From assembly GCF_900101875.1 (NCBI RefSeq), contig NZ_FNAI01000007.1, positions 248,001 to 312,000 of the forward strand: a DNA stretch of 64,000 bases. Reading direction: 5' to 3'. The first letter of the stretch is position 1, and every line of letters begins with the position of its first letter. The notes under the pieces were generated by a model, which was not told the origin of the DNA, searched no databases, and saw only the letters and a list, made by a program, of their open reading frames with translations. The stretch comes from Mucilaginibacter pineti (GTDB taxonomy: Bacteria; Bacteroidota; Bacteroidia; Sphingobacteriales; Sphingobacteriaceae). The translations under genes were made by a program, and so were the position numbers. Shown here in pieces: positions 16,886 through 25,618 of this stretch.

Positions 16886-18064
16886 ATGAAACGCGTCTTG
16901 TTACTGCTTTTTGTTTCTATCGCCTCCGTACATTGTTTTGCCCAGCAGCCTTTATCTAATGATAAGGGTGGTACCACGGCAAAAAATTATTACCAGGAAA
17001 TTCCCTACGAGGATATCAATGGTAAAATGATCATAAACGTAACGGTAAAGGGCAAGGCTTACCGGTTTTTGTTTGATACCGGCGCTCCTGTTTTAATAGG
17101 CAAAGAATTTATAACCATTGCCGATGCCATACCTGTACAGGCAGGACAAGTTACCGATGTTAATGAGGCAAGCAGCGCGGTTTCGATTTTGCGGGTACCA
17201 GGCCTTACATTGGGTAATGTTGAATTTAAAGATATACAGGCCCCCGGCTACCTGCCCGATTTTTATAAATGCTGGGGCGTTGTGGGCAGTATTGGCAGTA
17301 ATTTATTGCGCACCTCCATTGTACAGATCGACAGTAAAAAACACGTTATCATTTTAACAGACCAGCCGGACAAACTTTCACTTGCCGGTAAGCAAAGCAT
17401 CCCGCTAATTTTAGATACCATACAAAGCGATCCTAAAATAAAAGTTATTTTGGGCAATAACTCGGATATGACACTGGGTTTTGATACCGGGGATAACGGC
17501 TTTCTGCGAATCCCTGAATATTATATGACTGGACTTAAAAAATCAAATGTTTTTAAGCTGCTGGCCAAAGGATACGGCGCCAGCCAGGTAGGTACATCGG
17601 GGTTGGAGAAGAATAATGAAAAATACATGTTAACCTTCCCGGTTTTTAATGTGGGCGATGTGAAGTTTAAAAATGTGATAGTGGCTACCTCAAAAAATAA
17701 TATCCCCGGCATTGGCGCAAAACTGCTGGATTACGGGATAGTGACCTTGGATTTCATAAATAGTAAATTTTATTTTGATGCCACCACGCAGTCGCTTGAC
17801 CTGAATGAAAAGCAATGGCCTTTTCAACCAGGGTTCGCCGGTAATCAGCTTACCGTTGGTGTGGTGTGGGAAAAGGGCCAAAAACTGGTAAAGCTTGGTG
17901 AGCAGATTATTGATATCGACGGCACCCCGTTCACAAGCGTTGACCTTTGCTATCTCATAAATAAAAAGGCCATACTGCAAGGCAAAGAAAAAGCCACCGT
18001 AACCGTAAAATCGGCCACCGGCGAATTGCGCAAGGTGGAAATGCAGAAGGAGTTTTTGAAGTAA
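16886..18064 (+). CDS. Secreted retropepsin-like aspartic protease with PDZ-like C-terminus
   Basis: The 392-residue protein has a signal peptide (cleavage near CFAQ). Two DTG motifs are present: FLFDTGAPVLIG (Asp64) and LGFDTGDNGFLRIP (Asp200). This would fit a single-chain, two-lobed aspartic protease, though bacterial clan AA proteins commonly have one motif and dimerise. The C-terminal 75 residues (KLVKLGEQIIDIDGTPFTSVDLC) resemble a PDZ domain. It stands alone between divergent and convergent genes. Target unknown. A related single-DTG protein occurs at 28.0-29.2 kb. Confidence 0.75.
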   Translation: MKRVLLLLFVSIASVHCFAQQPLSNDKGGTTAKNYYQEIPYEDINGKMIINVTVKGKAYRFLFDTGAPVLIGKEFITIADAIPVQAGQVTDVNEASSAVSILRVPGLTLGNVEFKDIQAPGYLPDFYKCWGVVGSIGSNLLRTSIVQIDSKKHVIILTDQPDKLSLAGKQSIPLILDTIQSDPKIKVILGNNSDMTLGFDTGDNGFLRIPEYYMTGLKKSNVFKLLAKGYGASQVGTSGLEKNNEKYMLTFPVFNVGDVKFKNVIVATSKNNIPGIGAKLLDYGIVTLDFINSKFYFDATTQSLDLNEKQWPFQPGFAGNQLTVGVVWEKGQKLVKLGEQIIDIDGTPFTSVDLCYLINKKAILQGKEKATVTVKSATGELRKVEMQKEFLK

Positions 18065-18085
18065 GAGAAAATACTATTGCTGCCG

Positions 18086-19285
18086 TTATTCAGCAGCAAT
18101 AGTTGTTAGTGCCTTACACAAAATTTCAATCTCTTCATCGGTATTATAATAATGTACCGATGCTCGTACGATTGTGTTGAGGCTGTGCTTGTTCATATAA
18201 ATAAGGGTTGATTTTGCCAAACCTACCGATACATTGATGTGCTGCGTGGCCAGTTCGGTTTTTACATGTGTACTTTCTATCCCTGCTACCGAAAAGGTGA
18301 CAATGCCACATTGCTGGCTGCCGGTATCGTGTACGGTTATACCATCAATGGCCGCTAATTTCCTGCGCATGGATGCCGATAGTAACTGGATGCGCTGCCA
18401 GATCCTGTCGACCCCTAAGTTTAGTGCATATTCTACTGCTTTGGATAAGCCAAGGGTTAGTGCACGGTTTTTTTCATGCAGCTCAAACCGGCGGGCATCA
18501 TCGCGCATTTTAAAATCGCTTTCGGTGATCCATTGCGTGCAAAAGCCATCTAACAGCAACAGTTTTAATTTATCCTGAACAGCTTTTCTTACATATAAAA
18601 AGCCCGTGCCCCTTGGTGCACGCAGGTATTTGCGACCGGTAACGGCCAGCATATCGCAATCAATTTCACGTACGTCAACAGGTATTTGCCCAATGGACTG
18701 GCAGGCATCAACCAGGTATAATATATTGTGTTTGCGCGCTATTTTGCCAATGGCCACCACCGGGATCATGCCACCCGCTGACGAAGCCGTTTGCGTAACC
18801 GCAATGAGTTTAGTTTGTGGTGAAATAGCTGCTTCCAAAGCCTGTAAAGGGAAATTACCATGCTCATCATTGGGAATCACCTTTAGCTCCACACCGTAGG
18901 TTTTCTGCACGTTTAAAAAACCTATGAGGTTGGAAACGTACTCCATTTCGCAGGTAATAATTACGTCACCTTTGTTAAATGTTATGCCGTTAAATGCCAG
19001 TCCCCAGCCTGCGCTTGCGTTTTCAACAATGGCTACCTCGTCAGTATCGGCGTTAATTAAGCGGGCAATCAGGTCATAGGTATTGTCCAACTCGGTTTTA
19101 TATTTAAGCTCGGTTTCGTATCCGCCAAAGGTGGCTTCTTCCTGCAGGTAATTTACCATGGTTTCAACCACCACGTTAGTGGGCAGCGATGCGCCGGCAT
19201 TATTAAAATGGGTAACCTGGCTTGTTCCGCGGGTTTCGGCACGTAGTTGTTGTATTTCCTGTTCGGTAAATGGGGTGGGTGTCAT
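18086..19285 (-). CDS. Class V aminotransferase (cysteine desulfurase-like PLP enzyme)
   Basis: The 399-residue PLP enzyme of fold type I has HFNNAGASLP near residue 27, the cofactor Asp193 in YLVDACQSIGQIPVD, and the Schiff-base lysine Lys219 in AVTGRKYLRAPRGTGFLYV. This is the pattern of the SufS/isopenicillin-N epimerase-like branch. The C-terminal loop shows no clear catalytic cysteine of a true desulfurase, so racemase, epimerase or lyase activity is equally possible. It precedes nothing obvious downstream. An acetyltransferase lies 21 bases upstream on the same strand, suggesting one operon. Confidence 0.82.
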   Translation of the reverse strand: MTPTPFTEQEIQQLRAETRGTSQVTHFNNAGASLPTNVVVETMVNYLQEEATFGGYETELKYKTELDNTYDLIARLINADTDEVAIVENASAGWGLAFNGITFNKGDVIITCEMEYVSNLIGFLNVQKTYGVELKVIPNDEHGNFPLQALEAAISPQTKLIAVTQTASSAGGMIPVVAIGKIARKHNILYLVDACQSIGQIPVDVREIDCDMLAVTGRKYLRAPRGTGFLYVRKAVQDKLKLLLLDGFCTQWITESDFKMRDDARRFELHEKNRALTLGLSKAVEYALNLGVDRIWQRIQLLSASMRRKLAAIDGITVHDTGSQQCGIVTFSVAGIESTHVKTELATQHINVSVGLAKSTLIYMNKHSLNTIVRASVHYYNTDEEIEILCKALTTIAAE

Positions 19286-19306
19286 GGTTGGTGTTAAGTG
19301 GTTTAA

Positions 19307-19765
19307 TTAAAAAACTATTTCCATCATAATATCTGCACGTTTGTAAGTGCCGGTTTCAACCGGAATTTCGGTAAAGCCCAGTTTATGATAAATGTGTATG
19401 GCATTTTTAAGTACCCGGTTTGAAAAAAGAACCAGCTTCTGCATCCCCATTTCGCGGGCCTTGTCAATGGCCGACTGGCATAAAAACTGACCGGCACCAC
19501 CGCCATGATAAGTTTTATCAACGGCCATCTTCGTCATTTCATAAACACCATCTTCCATATAACGCAGGCCTACAGTGCCAATAATGTTTTGGTTTGATGT
19601 GACAAATAAAATCTTGCCGCCATTTTTCAGGATAGCTTCTTCCGGGTGCTCCAGCATCCATTTATCAAAGGGTTCTACGGTAAAATATTCTTCGAGCCAG
19701 GCCTTGTTTAAATTTTCAAAATAGGGCTGATACTCGGGCTGGTAATCAATTAATTGCAGTTCCAT
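19307..19765 (-). CDS. GNAT-family N-acetyltransferase
   Basis: The 152-residue cytoplasmic enzyme transfers acetyl from acetyl-CoA to an amine. Motif A of the family is seen in EMTKMAVDKTYHGGGAGQFLCQSAIDKA, where the GGGAG loop holds the pyrophosphate. Motif B is IHIYHKLGFTEIP. Substrate is unknown. It is followed 21 bases later by the class V aminotransferase and is divergent from a MocR regulator. That divergence often means the MocR protein controls the pair, as an inference. Confidence 0.82.
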   Translation of the reverse strand: MELQLIDYQPEYQPYFENLNKAWLEEYFTVEPFDKWMLEHPEEAILKNGGKILFVTSNQNIIGTVGLRYMEDGVYEMTKMAVDKTYHGGGAGQFLCQSAIDKAREMGMQKLVLFSNRVLKNAIHIYHKLGFTEIPVETGTYKRADIMMEIVF

Positions 19766-19832
19766 TTCTCTGTGCGTTTTATTAAAAGCAAAGTAAAAGC
19801 ATATTTATATGGCAAAACAGATGCACAATTGT

Positions 19833-19840
19833 TATTTTTG
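19833..19840 (+). promoter_or_regulatory. Promoter -7 element for the MocR gene
   Basis: TATTTTTG (consensus TAnnTTTG) lies 19 bases before the ATG at 19859. This rules out the longer reading frame that begins at 19754, because that start would lie upstream of the promoter. No clear -33 was seen. Confidence 0.5.
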
Positions 19841-19858
19841 ACCATAACAGATTTTTGC

Positions 19859-21301
19859 ATGGAAAACGTAATGCACACCGCCGAAGCTGATTTTTTGTAT
19901 GCCCAAATTGCATCGCGCATAGCGCAGCAGATACAACAAAACCTTTTAAAACCCGGCGACAAGCTGCCCTCCGTACGTGCGCTAAGTCATGAACAGGGCA
20001 TCAGCATAAGTACAGCTTATAAGGCCTACGTGGAACTGGAGAATATGGGGCTCATAGAGGCCCGGCCCAAATCTGGCTATTACGTTAAATTTTTACCGGC
20101 CCGTTTTACAAAACAACCTGAGCATAAGCATCCGCCTGAAAAAATTGCGCAGGCCAGCGTTGCCGAAATGATAGCTATGGTTTACCACAACATGGCCGAG
20201 GAAGATGTTTTACGCTTGTCGCGCTCGTCGCCATCTATAAATTTAATACCGGTGGCCAAGCTTAATAAATCAATGCTGGAAGCCATGCGCAAAAGCCCTA
20301 CCGGCAATGTTAATTACGAAAAATTACAGGGGAATACCGAACTGCGCAAGCAGGTAGCCAAACTGGCGTTTAACTGGGGCGGGCGCATTACCGAAGAGGA
20401 TGTGGTAACTACGCAGGGCTGCATGGAAGCACTGGTGTTTTGTTTGAGAGCCGTTACCAATTCTGGCGATACGGTGGCTATTGAAAGCCCTACTTATTTT
20501 GCCATTTTTGAAATAATGCAAAGCATGGGCCTCAACGTACTTGAAATACCGGTTGACCCTGTTACCGGCGTAGATATTGAATACCTTGAACAAGCCATTA
20601 CCAAGGTTGACATTAAAGCCTGCCTTTTTGTATCAAACTTTAGCAATCCGGTTGGCAGCTGCATGCCCGACGCACGAAAACAGCAGCTGGTTACCCTGCT
20701 TGCCGGTAAACAGATCCCCCTGATAGAAGATGATATTTACGGCGAAATTTATTTTGGAAAAAGCCGGCCACGCACCTGCCAGAGTTTTGATACCGAAGGT
20801 TGGGTGATGCTATGCGCATCGGTTTCCAAATCGCTGGCGCCGGGGTATAGGGTGGGGTGGTGCATTCCGGGGCGCTTTAAGGCGCAGGTTATCAATATTA
20901 AAATGATGCATACCATCAGTTCGGCCACGCCAACGCAAGCGGCAATAGCCCATTTTTTTGAAACCGGCCGGTACGACCTGCATATGCGCAAACTGCGTAA
21001 AGCGCTATTTACCCAATGTCTGCGGTATAGCCAGGCAATTGCCACCTACTTTCCGCCGGGTACTAAAATAAGTCAGCCCCAGGGTGGTTATGCTTTATGG
21101 ATACAGCTTCATGAAAAAATTAATGCTTTTGAGCTTTACCAGTCGGCTATGGCACAAAACATCAGCATAGCACCCGGGCAAATTTTTAGTACCGATGCCC
21201 GGTTCAGCAATTTTATCCGCATCAGTTTTGGTATTACTTATGATAGCGTGATAGAGGAGGGTATTAAAACGCTGGGCAAACTAATAGCCGATAGTATTTA
21301 A
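19859..21301 (+). CDS. MocR/PdxR-type regulator (GntR helix fused to aminotransferase)
   Basis: The 480-residue fusion has an N-terminal GntR winged helix (about 5-80: IASRIAQQIQQNLLKPGDKLPSVRAL, GISISTAYKAYVELENMGLIEARPKSGYYV). A class I aminotransferase domain (about 115-475) follows. The PLP lysine is Lys324 in ASVSKSLAPGYRVGW, with LIEDDIYGEIYF before it. MocR proteins sense PLP-linked ligands and control pyridoxal, GABA or taurine genes. Start 19859 was chosen over 19754 because the earlier start overlaps the divergent acetyltransferase and lies before the promoter element. No metabolic partner is certain. Confidence 0.87.
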   Translation: MENVMHTAEADFLYAQIASRIAQQIQQNLLKPGDKLPSVRALSHEQGISISTAYKAYVELENMGLIEARPKSGYYVKFLPARFTKQPEHKHPPEKIAQASVAEMIAMVYHNMAEEDVLRLSRSSPSINLIPVAKLNKSMLEAMRKSPTGNVNYEKLQGNTELRKQVAKLAFNWGGRITEEDVVTTQGCMEALVFCLRAVTNSGDTVAIESPTYFAIFEIMQSMGLNVLEIPVDPVTGVDIEYLEQAITKVDIKACLFVSNFSNPVGSCMPDARKQQLVTLLAGKQIPLIEDDIYGEIYFGKSRPRTCQSFDTEGWVMLCASVSKSLAPGYRVGWCIPGRFKAQVINIKMMHTISSATPTQAAIAHFFETGRYDLHMRKLRKALFTQCLRYSQAIATYFPPGTKISQPQGGYALWIQLHEKINAFELYQSAMAQNISIAPGQIFSTDARFSNFIRISFGITYDSVIEEGIKTLGKLIADSI

Positions 21302-21369
21302 TTCTTCCTGAATACTTGGCCTGTTTCCATTGTTTTGATTACTAAGAAACGGGTCTAAAAACGAAAGTT

Positions 21370-21506
21370 ATTCATTGCCGTTGACTTTAGTCAACGGTAA
21401 TAAAAGGCATTATTACGGGCTTTAGCCCAATTATCCAAGCGACATTTGGGCTAAAGCCCTCGTTTTCTACTCATTATTCCGTTGACTAAAGTCAACGGCA
21501 ATGAAT
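21370..21506. repeat. Long nested palindromic repeat (137 bp)
   Basis: A perfect 28-base inverted repeat (21370-21397 and 21479-21506) forms the outer arms, each containing the smaller palindrome CCGTTGACT-TAGTCAACGG. Inner arms GGGCTTTAGCCC and GGGCTAAAGCCC (21417-21428, 21448-21459) are also palindromic. The element fills most of the 323-base gap between the MocR and monooxygenase genes, which holds no gene. The layout resembles a dispersed intergenic repeat with cruciform potential. Confidence 0.82.
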
Positions 21507-21624
21507 TTTATAGCATACTCAAATAGTTTAAATCAAATTTAGACAGCTTCTACGAAAAAGGCAATACAAAACCATCCCATGCTATATGGATGCAGCACAG
21601 GATGAAAGTTATGTTTAATAAAAT

Positions 21625-21918
21625 TTATTTTACGGCTATAAGGTCTACCATTTTTATCACCGGATCTGCCGATAATAATTCCGGTGCCTTTGCCATAAGG
21701 GCATTGGCTATTGGTCCGCTCAGGTGCGCGGCACGACCGCTCTCTGCCTCAAACGTATCAAAAATACCAAACGACGATGGGCCGAACTGCAGCGCGTACC
21801 AGCTGATTGTCTGTTCTTCGGCCAGGGCCAAAGGCAATGCGCTTTTAAGGAAATCTGCTAATTCCTGCTCTTTTCCCGGTTTGGCCTCTAAGGTTGCCAG
21901 TAATGCTAATTTAACCAT
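21625..21918 (-). CDS. Antibiotic-biosynthesis-type monooxygenase (ABM domain)
   Basis: The 97-residue single-domain protein has the ferredoxin-like ABM/YgiN fold: KLALLATLEAKPGKEQELADFLKSAL, then SWYALQFGPSSFGIFDTFEAESGRAAHLSG. Family members are small dimeric cofactor-independent quinol monooxygenases or heme-related enzymes. It is monocistronic, convergent with the MocR gene and divergent from an SDR gene. Function is inferred from fold only. Confidence 0.8.
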   Translation of the reverse strand: MVKLALLATLEAKPGKEQELADFLKSALPLALAEEQTISWYALQFGPSSFGIFDTFEAESGRAAHLSGPIANALMAKAPELLSADPVIKMVDLIAVK

Positions 21919-22102
21919 GGTAGTGTTTTTTAAAGGATATACGGAATTAGTCGGTGGTGCGGTGCTAACCTTACAGAATAAAAGTAAAATTTATTTATGC
22001 CGAATGATCAAATAATCCACACCCTCATTTTCGTTTTTACCATTTGTTAAGTGGATGGGGCCTTAAACCCATGACCTTTGTGGTATAATAAAAACAAACA
22101 TC

Positions 22103-22846
22103 ATGGAAAATAAAGTAAAGGCATCTTATTCATTAAAAAATAAACGCGTTGTACTATTGGGTGCAAGCGCCGGAATTGGTTTGGCCACCGCACAGGCCGC
22201 CGCCGCCGAGGGTGCGCAGGTAGTTATTGTATCGGGTAATCAACAAAAAATTGATAATGCACTCACCGAATTGCCGGCTAACAGCGAAGGTTACGCCATA
22301 AATTTAAGCAGCGAGGATAATATCAAAAACTTTTTTAGCACACTGGGCACATTTGATCACCTCGTATACACCGCCGGCGAAAATCTCACACTCAACATTA
22401 TTGCCGAAACCGATATTGAGCAGGCACTTAAATTTTTCAACCTGCGTTACTGGGGTGCGCTTACTGCCATTAAATACGCGTCGCCATTAATTAGTGCCGG
22501 GGGCTCCATTTCATTAACCAGCGGTACGGCGGGTACGCGCCCCGGCAGCGGCTGGGCTTTGGCCAGCAGTATATGTGGTGCTATTGAAGGTTTAGTTAGG
22601 GCTATGGCCGTTGAACTTGCGCCCATCAGGGTGAACAGCGTAGTACCGGGCGTTATCCAAACCGGCCTTTGGGATAGCATGAATGATATCGACAGGAATA
22701 ATTTTTATAAAACTATGGAAGATGCCCTGCTGCTTAAACGCATAGGCCAGGCCGAGGATGTAGCGCTTGCATTTGTGTACCTCATGAAACAGCAATTTGG
22801 CACCGGCCAAAATATTATGATTGATGGCGGAACTGTATTGGTTTAA
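22103..22846 (+). CDS. SDR-family protein lacking the catalytic Tyr-Lys pair
   Basis: The 247-residue Rossmann protein has the NAD(P)-binding GASAGIGLATA loop (about 18-28) and the AVELAPIRVNSVVPGVIQT segment that follows the active site in classical SDRs. The YxxxK motif is replaced: aligning CGAIEGL with the usual KAALEGL puts Ala in place of Tyr and Cys in place of Lys (segment WALASSICGAIEGL). It ends with the normal NIMIDGGTVLV. A member of the divergent SDR branch with altered catalysis or a non-enzymatic role is likely. The gene is single and ends at a hairpin terminator. Confidence 0.85.
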   Translation: MENKVKASYSLKNKRVVLLGASAGIGLATAQAAAAEGAQVVIVSGNQQKIDNALTELPANSEGYAINLSSEDNIKNFFSTLGTFDHLVYTAGENLTLNIIAETDIEQALKFFNLRYWGALTAIKYASPLISAGGSISLTSGTAGTRPGSGWALASSICGAIEGLVRAMAVELAPIRVNSVVPGVIQTGLWDSMNDIDRNNFYKTMEDALLLKRIGQAEDVALAFVYLMKQQFGTGQNIMIDGGTVLV

Positions 22847-22875
22847 TTATTCGTTGGCTAAAGTATACTAAAAGG

Positions 22876-22919
22876 AGAATCCTGAACACTAATAGCGCAT
22901 AGTGTTTGGGATTCTTTTT
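22876..22919 (+). terminator. Terminator of the SDR gene
   Basis: A 16-bp stem with wobble pairs (22876-22891 with 22900-22915) is followed by TTTT. It lies 29 bases after the SDR stop. Confidence 0.8.
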
Positions 22920-23026
22920 ATTTAGGATATTGGCATTTCATTCCATTGAATTAGCATAAAGAATTGTCATGGTGACAAATAAAATTATAGTTTTACGGTG
23001 TAAACAAAATCAATTACCAATTCTTT

Positions 23027-25474
23027 ATGAGAAGAATACTCCTTATTGCTGCGCTGCTTTACACATCTGTTGTAAGCGCGCAAAACCGGCAAGCGCCTGC
23101 ATACCCGCTTGTTACACATGATCCGTATTTTAGTATCTGGTCTGATAATGATACGCTTAACGCCTCCACAACCAAACATTGGACGGGTGCCAGCCAATCA
23201 TTAAACGGCATCATCAGCGTAGATGGCAAGCTGTACAGCTTTTTAGGAAAAACAGAAAAGGTGTACAACACTGTTTTGCCCGCATCAGACGAAAGCAACT
23301 ACACCGCCAAATACACGCAAGACAAACCGGCCGATGGCTGGGAAGCTGCCAGGTTTAATGACAACACCTGGAAAACAGGCGAAGCCCCATTTGGCTTTGA
23401 TAAAGGCGATACCAAAACAACCTGGAAAAGCAAAGAGCTTTGGGCCCGCAGAGCTTTTAACATAGAAAAGCTGAGCTCAAATAATTTATACCTGAAGATA
23501 AACCACGATGAAAACGTTGAGGTTTACCTTAACGGCAAATTGGCCTACAGCAAAGTGGGCTGGACGGATAATTTTATCTATGTACCCATCAGCAAGTCGC
23601 TTTTACAACAGGGCGAAAATACGCTGGCCGTACACATCGTTAACGTAACCGGCGGCCAATGGCTTGATGTTGGTTTGGTAGAAGAACCCGATAATAAAGA
23701 CATTGCCAACATACAGGCGGCAAAACAAAAAAGCCTTCAATTTAACGCCACCCAAACCATATATGAGTTTACCTGCGGCGCAACGGATCTTAAGCTAACA
23801 TTTACGTCGCCTTTGCTGCTGGATAACCTTGATCTTTTAGCAAGGCCGGTATCTTATATTTCGGCTAAGATCAACTCCAATGACGGGGCAGATCATCAGG
23901 TAAAACTATACTTTGGCGCTTCAACCAATATTGCGGTGCATAATACTTACCAGCCGGTAAAAGGAGTTGCCTACACACGTAACGGTCTTGAAATTGTAAA
24001 GGCCGGAACCATGGAGCAGCCCATTCTGAAAAGATCTGGCGATAACGTAAGGATAGACTGGGGTTATATGTATGTGGCCGTTCCGCAACAAACAAAGGCT
24101 ATCCAAAATGTGAGCACCGAATTAAACGCGCTTAAATCACTGGTTGATGGTAATGCCGCCGGGCAAACTGAGCTATACGGCAGAAAGCTGATGCTGAATA
24201 CCGTTATTCCGGTTGGTACGGTAGGTAAAAACGTAGTTGAGCAATATGTGATGATAGGGTACGATGATCTGTTTTCGGTTCAGTACTTTCATGATAACCT
24301 GCGCCCATGGTGGAACACTAATGGCACCGAAACTATTGAAAATCAATTGTCCCTTGCCTCACAGCAATACGCCGACGTGATGCAGAAATGCGAGGCTTTC
24401 GACAAAAAATTATATGACGATGGTGTTAAAAGCGGCGGCGACAACTATGCTAAACTTTGCATAATTGCTTATCGCCAGGCTATCTCGGCCCACAAGCTGT
24501 TGAAAAGTCCTGAGGGCAAAATGCTGTTCATGTCTAAAGAAAACTTTAGTAATGGATCTATCAATACGGTCGATCTGATCTATCCATCGGCACCGCTGTT
24601 CCTTATTTATAACCCCGATCTGTTAAAGGGGATGATGAACAGTATTTTTTACTACAGCGAAAGCGGTAAATGGACCAAACCTTACTCGGCCCATGATTTG
24701 GGAACTTACCCTATTGCCAACGGACAAACCTACGGTGAAGATATGCCGGTAGAGGAATCGGGCAATATGATCATTTTAGCTGCCGCGATAGCCAAAGCCG
24801 AAGGCAATGCCAGCTATGCAAAAGCACACTGGCAAACCCTTACAACCTGGGTAGAGTATTTGGCGAAGGATGGTTTCGACCCTGCCAATCAATTATCGTC
24901 TGACGATTTTGCGGGGCACTTAGCCAGGAATTCAAACTTATCTGTAAAAGCCATTGAGGCCCTGGGCAGCTACGGAATGCTGGCCGATATGCTGGGCGAA
25001 AAAGCCGTTGCTAAAAAGTACCTGTCTACCTCAAAGGATATGGCAAAACGCTGGATGAAAATTGCCGATGCAGGCGATCATTATGCGCTTACCTTCAACA
25101 ACAAAAACACCTGGAGCCAAAAATATAATATGGTTTGGGACAAAGTGCTCGATTTAAACCTGTTCCCTAAGGAAGTTTACAAAAAGGAGATCAACTTTTA
25201 CCTTACCAAACAAAACGAATACGGGCTTCCTTTGGATAGCAGGGAAACGTACACAAAATCTGACTGGGTAATGTGGACCGCAACTCTGGCCGATAATCAG
25301 AAGGATTTCAAAGCCCTTACCGACCCAATGTACAAGTTTGCCGTTGAAACGCCAGACAGGTCGCCGTTAACCGACTGGCACCGTACAACCAATGCCCGCC
25401 GTATGAACTTTACGGCCCGCAGCGTTGTAGGCGGTTATTTTATAAAAATGCTGGAAACCAAATTGAAAAAATAA
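23027..25474 (+). CDS. Secreted glutaminase-like glycosidase-fold protein (DUF4964/5127/4965/1793)
   Basis: The 815-residue exported protein has a signal peptide (VVSAQ). The opening PAYPLVTHDPYFSIWSDNDTLN is the DUF4964 signature. An extra beta-sandwich (about 100-220, WARRAFNIEKL...INHDENVEVYLNGKLAY) is inserted before a DUF5127 region. The helical DUF4965/DUF1793 domain covers about 460-815, with PTYPIANGQTYGEDMPVEESGNMI-like metal and substrate residues and EYGLPLDSRETYTKSDW near the end. Eukaryotic relatives are annotated glutaminase A, but Bacteroidota copies sit with glycosidases and the activity is not established. It precedes GH20 and GH106 genes. Confidence 0.82.
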   Translation: MRRILLIAALLYTSVVSAQNRQAPAYPLVTHDPYFSIWSDNDTLNASTTKHWTGASQSLNGIISVDGKLYSFLGKTEKVYNTVLPASDESNYTAKYTQDKPADGWEAARFNDNTWKTGEAPFGFDKGDTKTTWKSKELWARRAFNIEKLSSNNLYLKINHDENVEVYLNGKLAYSKVGWTDNFIYVPISKSLLQQGENTLAVHIVNVTGGQWLDVGLVEEPDNKDIANIQAAKQKSLQFNATQTIYEFTCGATDLKLTFTSPLLLDNLDLLARPVSYISAKINSNDGADHQVKLYFGASTNIAVHNTYQPVKGVAYTRNGLEIVKAGTMEQPILKRSGDNVRIDWGYMYVAVPQQTKAIQNVSTELNALKSLVDGNAAGQTELYGRKLMLNTVIPVGTVGKNVVEQYVMIGYDDLFSVQYFHDNLRPWWNTNGTETIENQLSLASQQYADVMQKCEAFDKKLYDDGVKSGGDNYAKLCIIAYRQAISAHKLLKSPEGKMLFMSKENFSNGSINTVDLIYPSAPLFLIYNPDLLKGMMNSIFYYSESGKWTKPYSAHDLGTYPIANGQTYGEDMPVEESGNMIILAAAIAKAEGNASYAKAHWQTLTTWVEYLAKDGFDPANQLSSDDFAGHLARNSNLSVKAIEALGSYGMLADMLGEKAVAKKYLSTSKDMAKRWMKIADAGDHYALTFNNKNTWSQKYNMVWDKVLDLNLFPKEVYKKEINFYLTKQNEYGLPLDSRETYTKSDWVMWTATLADNQKDFKALTDPMYKFAVETPDRSPLTDWHRTTNARRMNFTARSVVGGYFIKMLETKLKK

Positions 25475-25496
25475 AGGTCCTGCTTTAAATGTGTGT

Positions 25497-25532
25497 AAAA
25501 CCCTCCCTGCTTTATTGGCAAGGGAGGGTTTT
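25497..25532 (+). terminator. Terminator after the DUF4965 gene
   Basis: A 12-bp stem (AAAACCCTCCCT at 25497-25508 with its complement at 25521-25532) ends in GGGTTTTGTGTTTT, 22 bases past the stop. Confidence 0.85.
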
Positions 25533-25618
25533 GTGTTTTATAGCTATATTGAGCATAAGCAAACGTTTGTGTAATGTTCAAGGCTGTAAGTAATAGCCTT
25601 GGGTAATATATTTACTGT

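Noticed and set aside
18086..19285. Calling the class V aminotransferase a true cysteine desulfurase
   Set aside because: The PLP lysine is clear but a convincing catalytic-cysteine loop was not found, so only the superfamily is given.
19754..19858. Longer N-terminus for the MocR gene
   Set aside because: It would overlap the divergent acetyltransferase start and precede the -7 box; the GntR domain begins after the ATG at 19859.
21370..21506. CRISPR or direct-repeat array
   Set aside because: The repeats are inverted, nested and lack regular spacers, and no cas gene is present.
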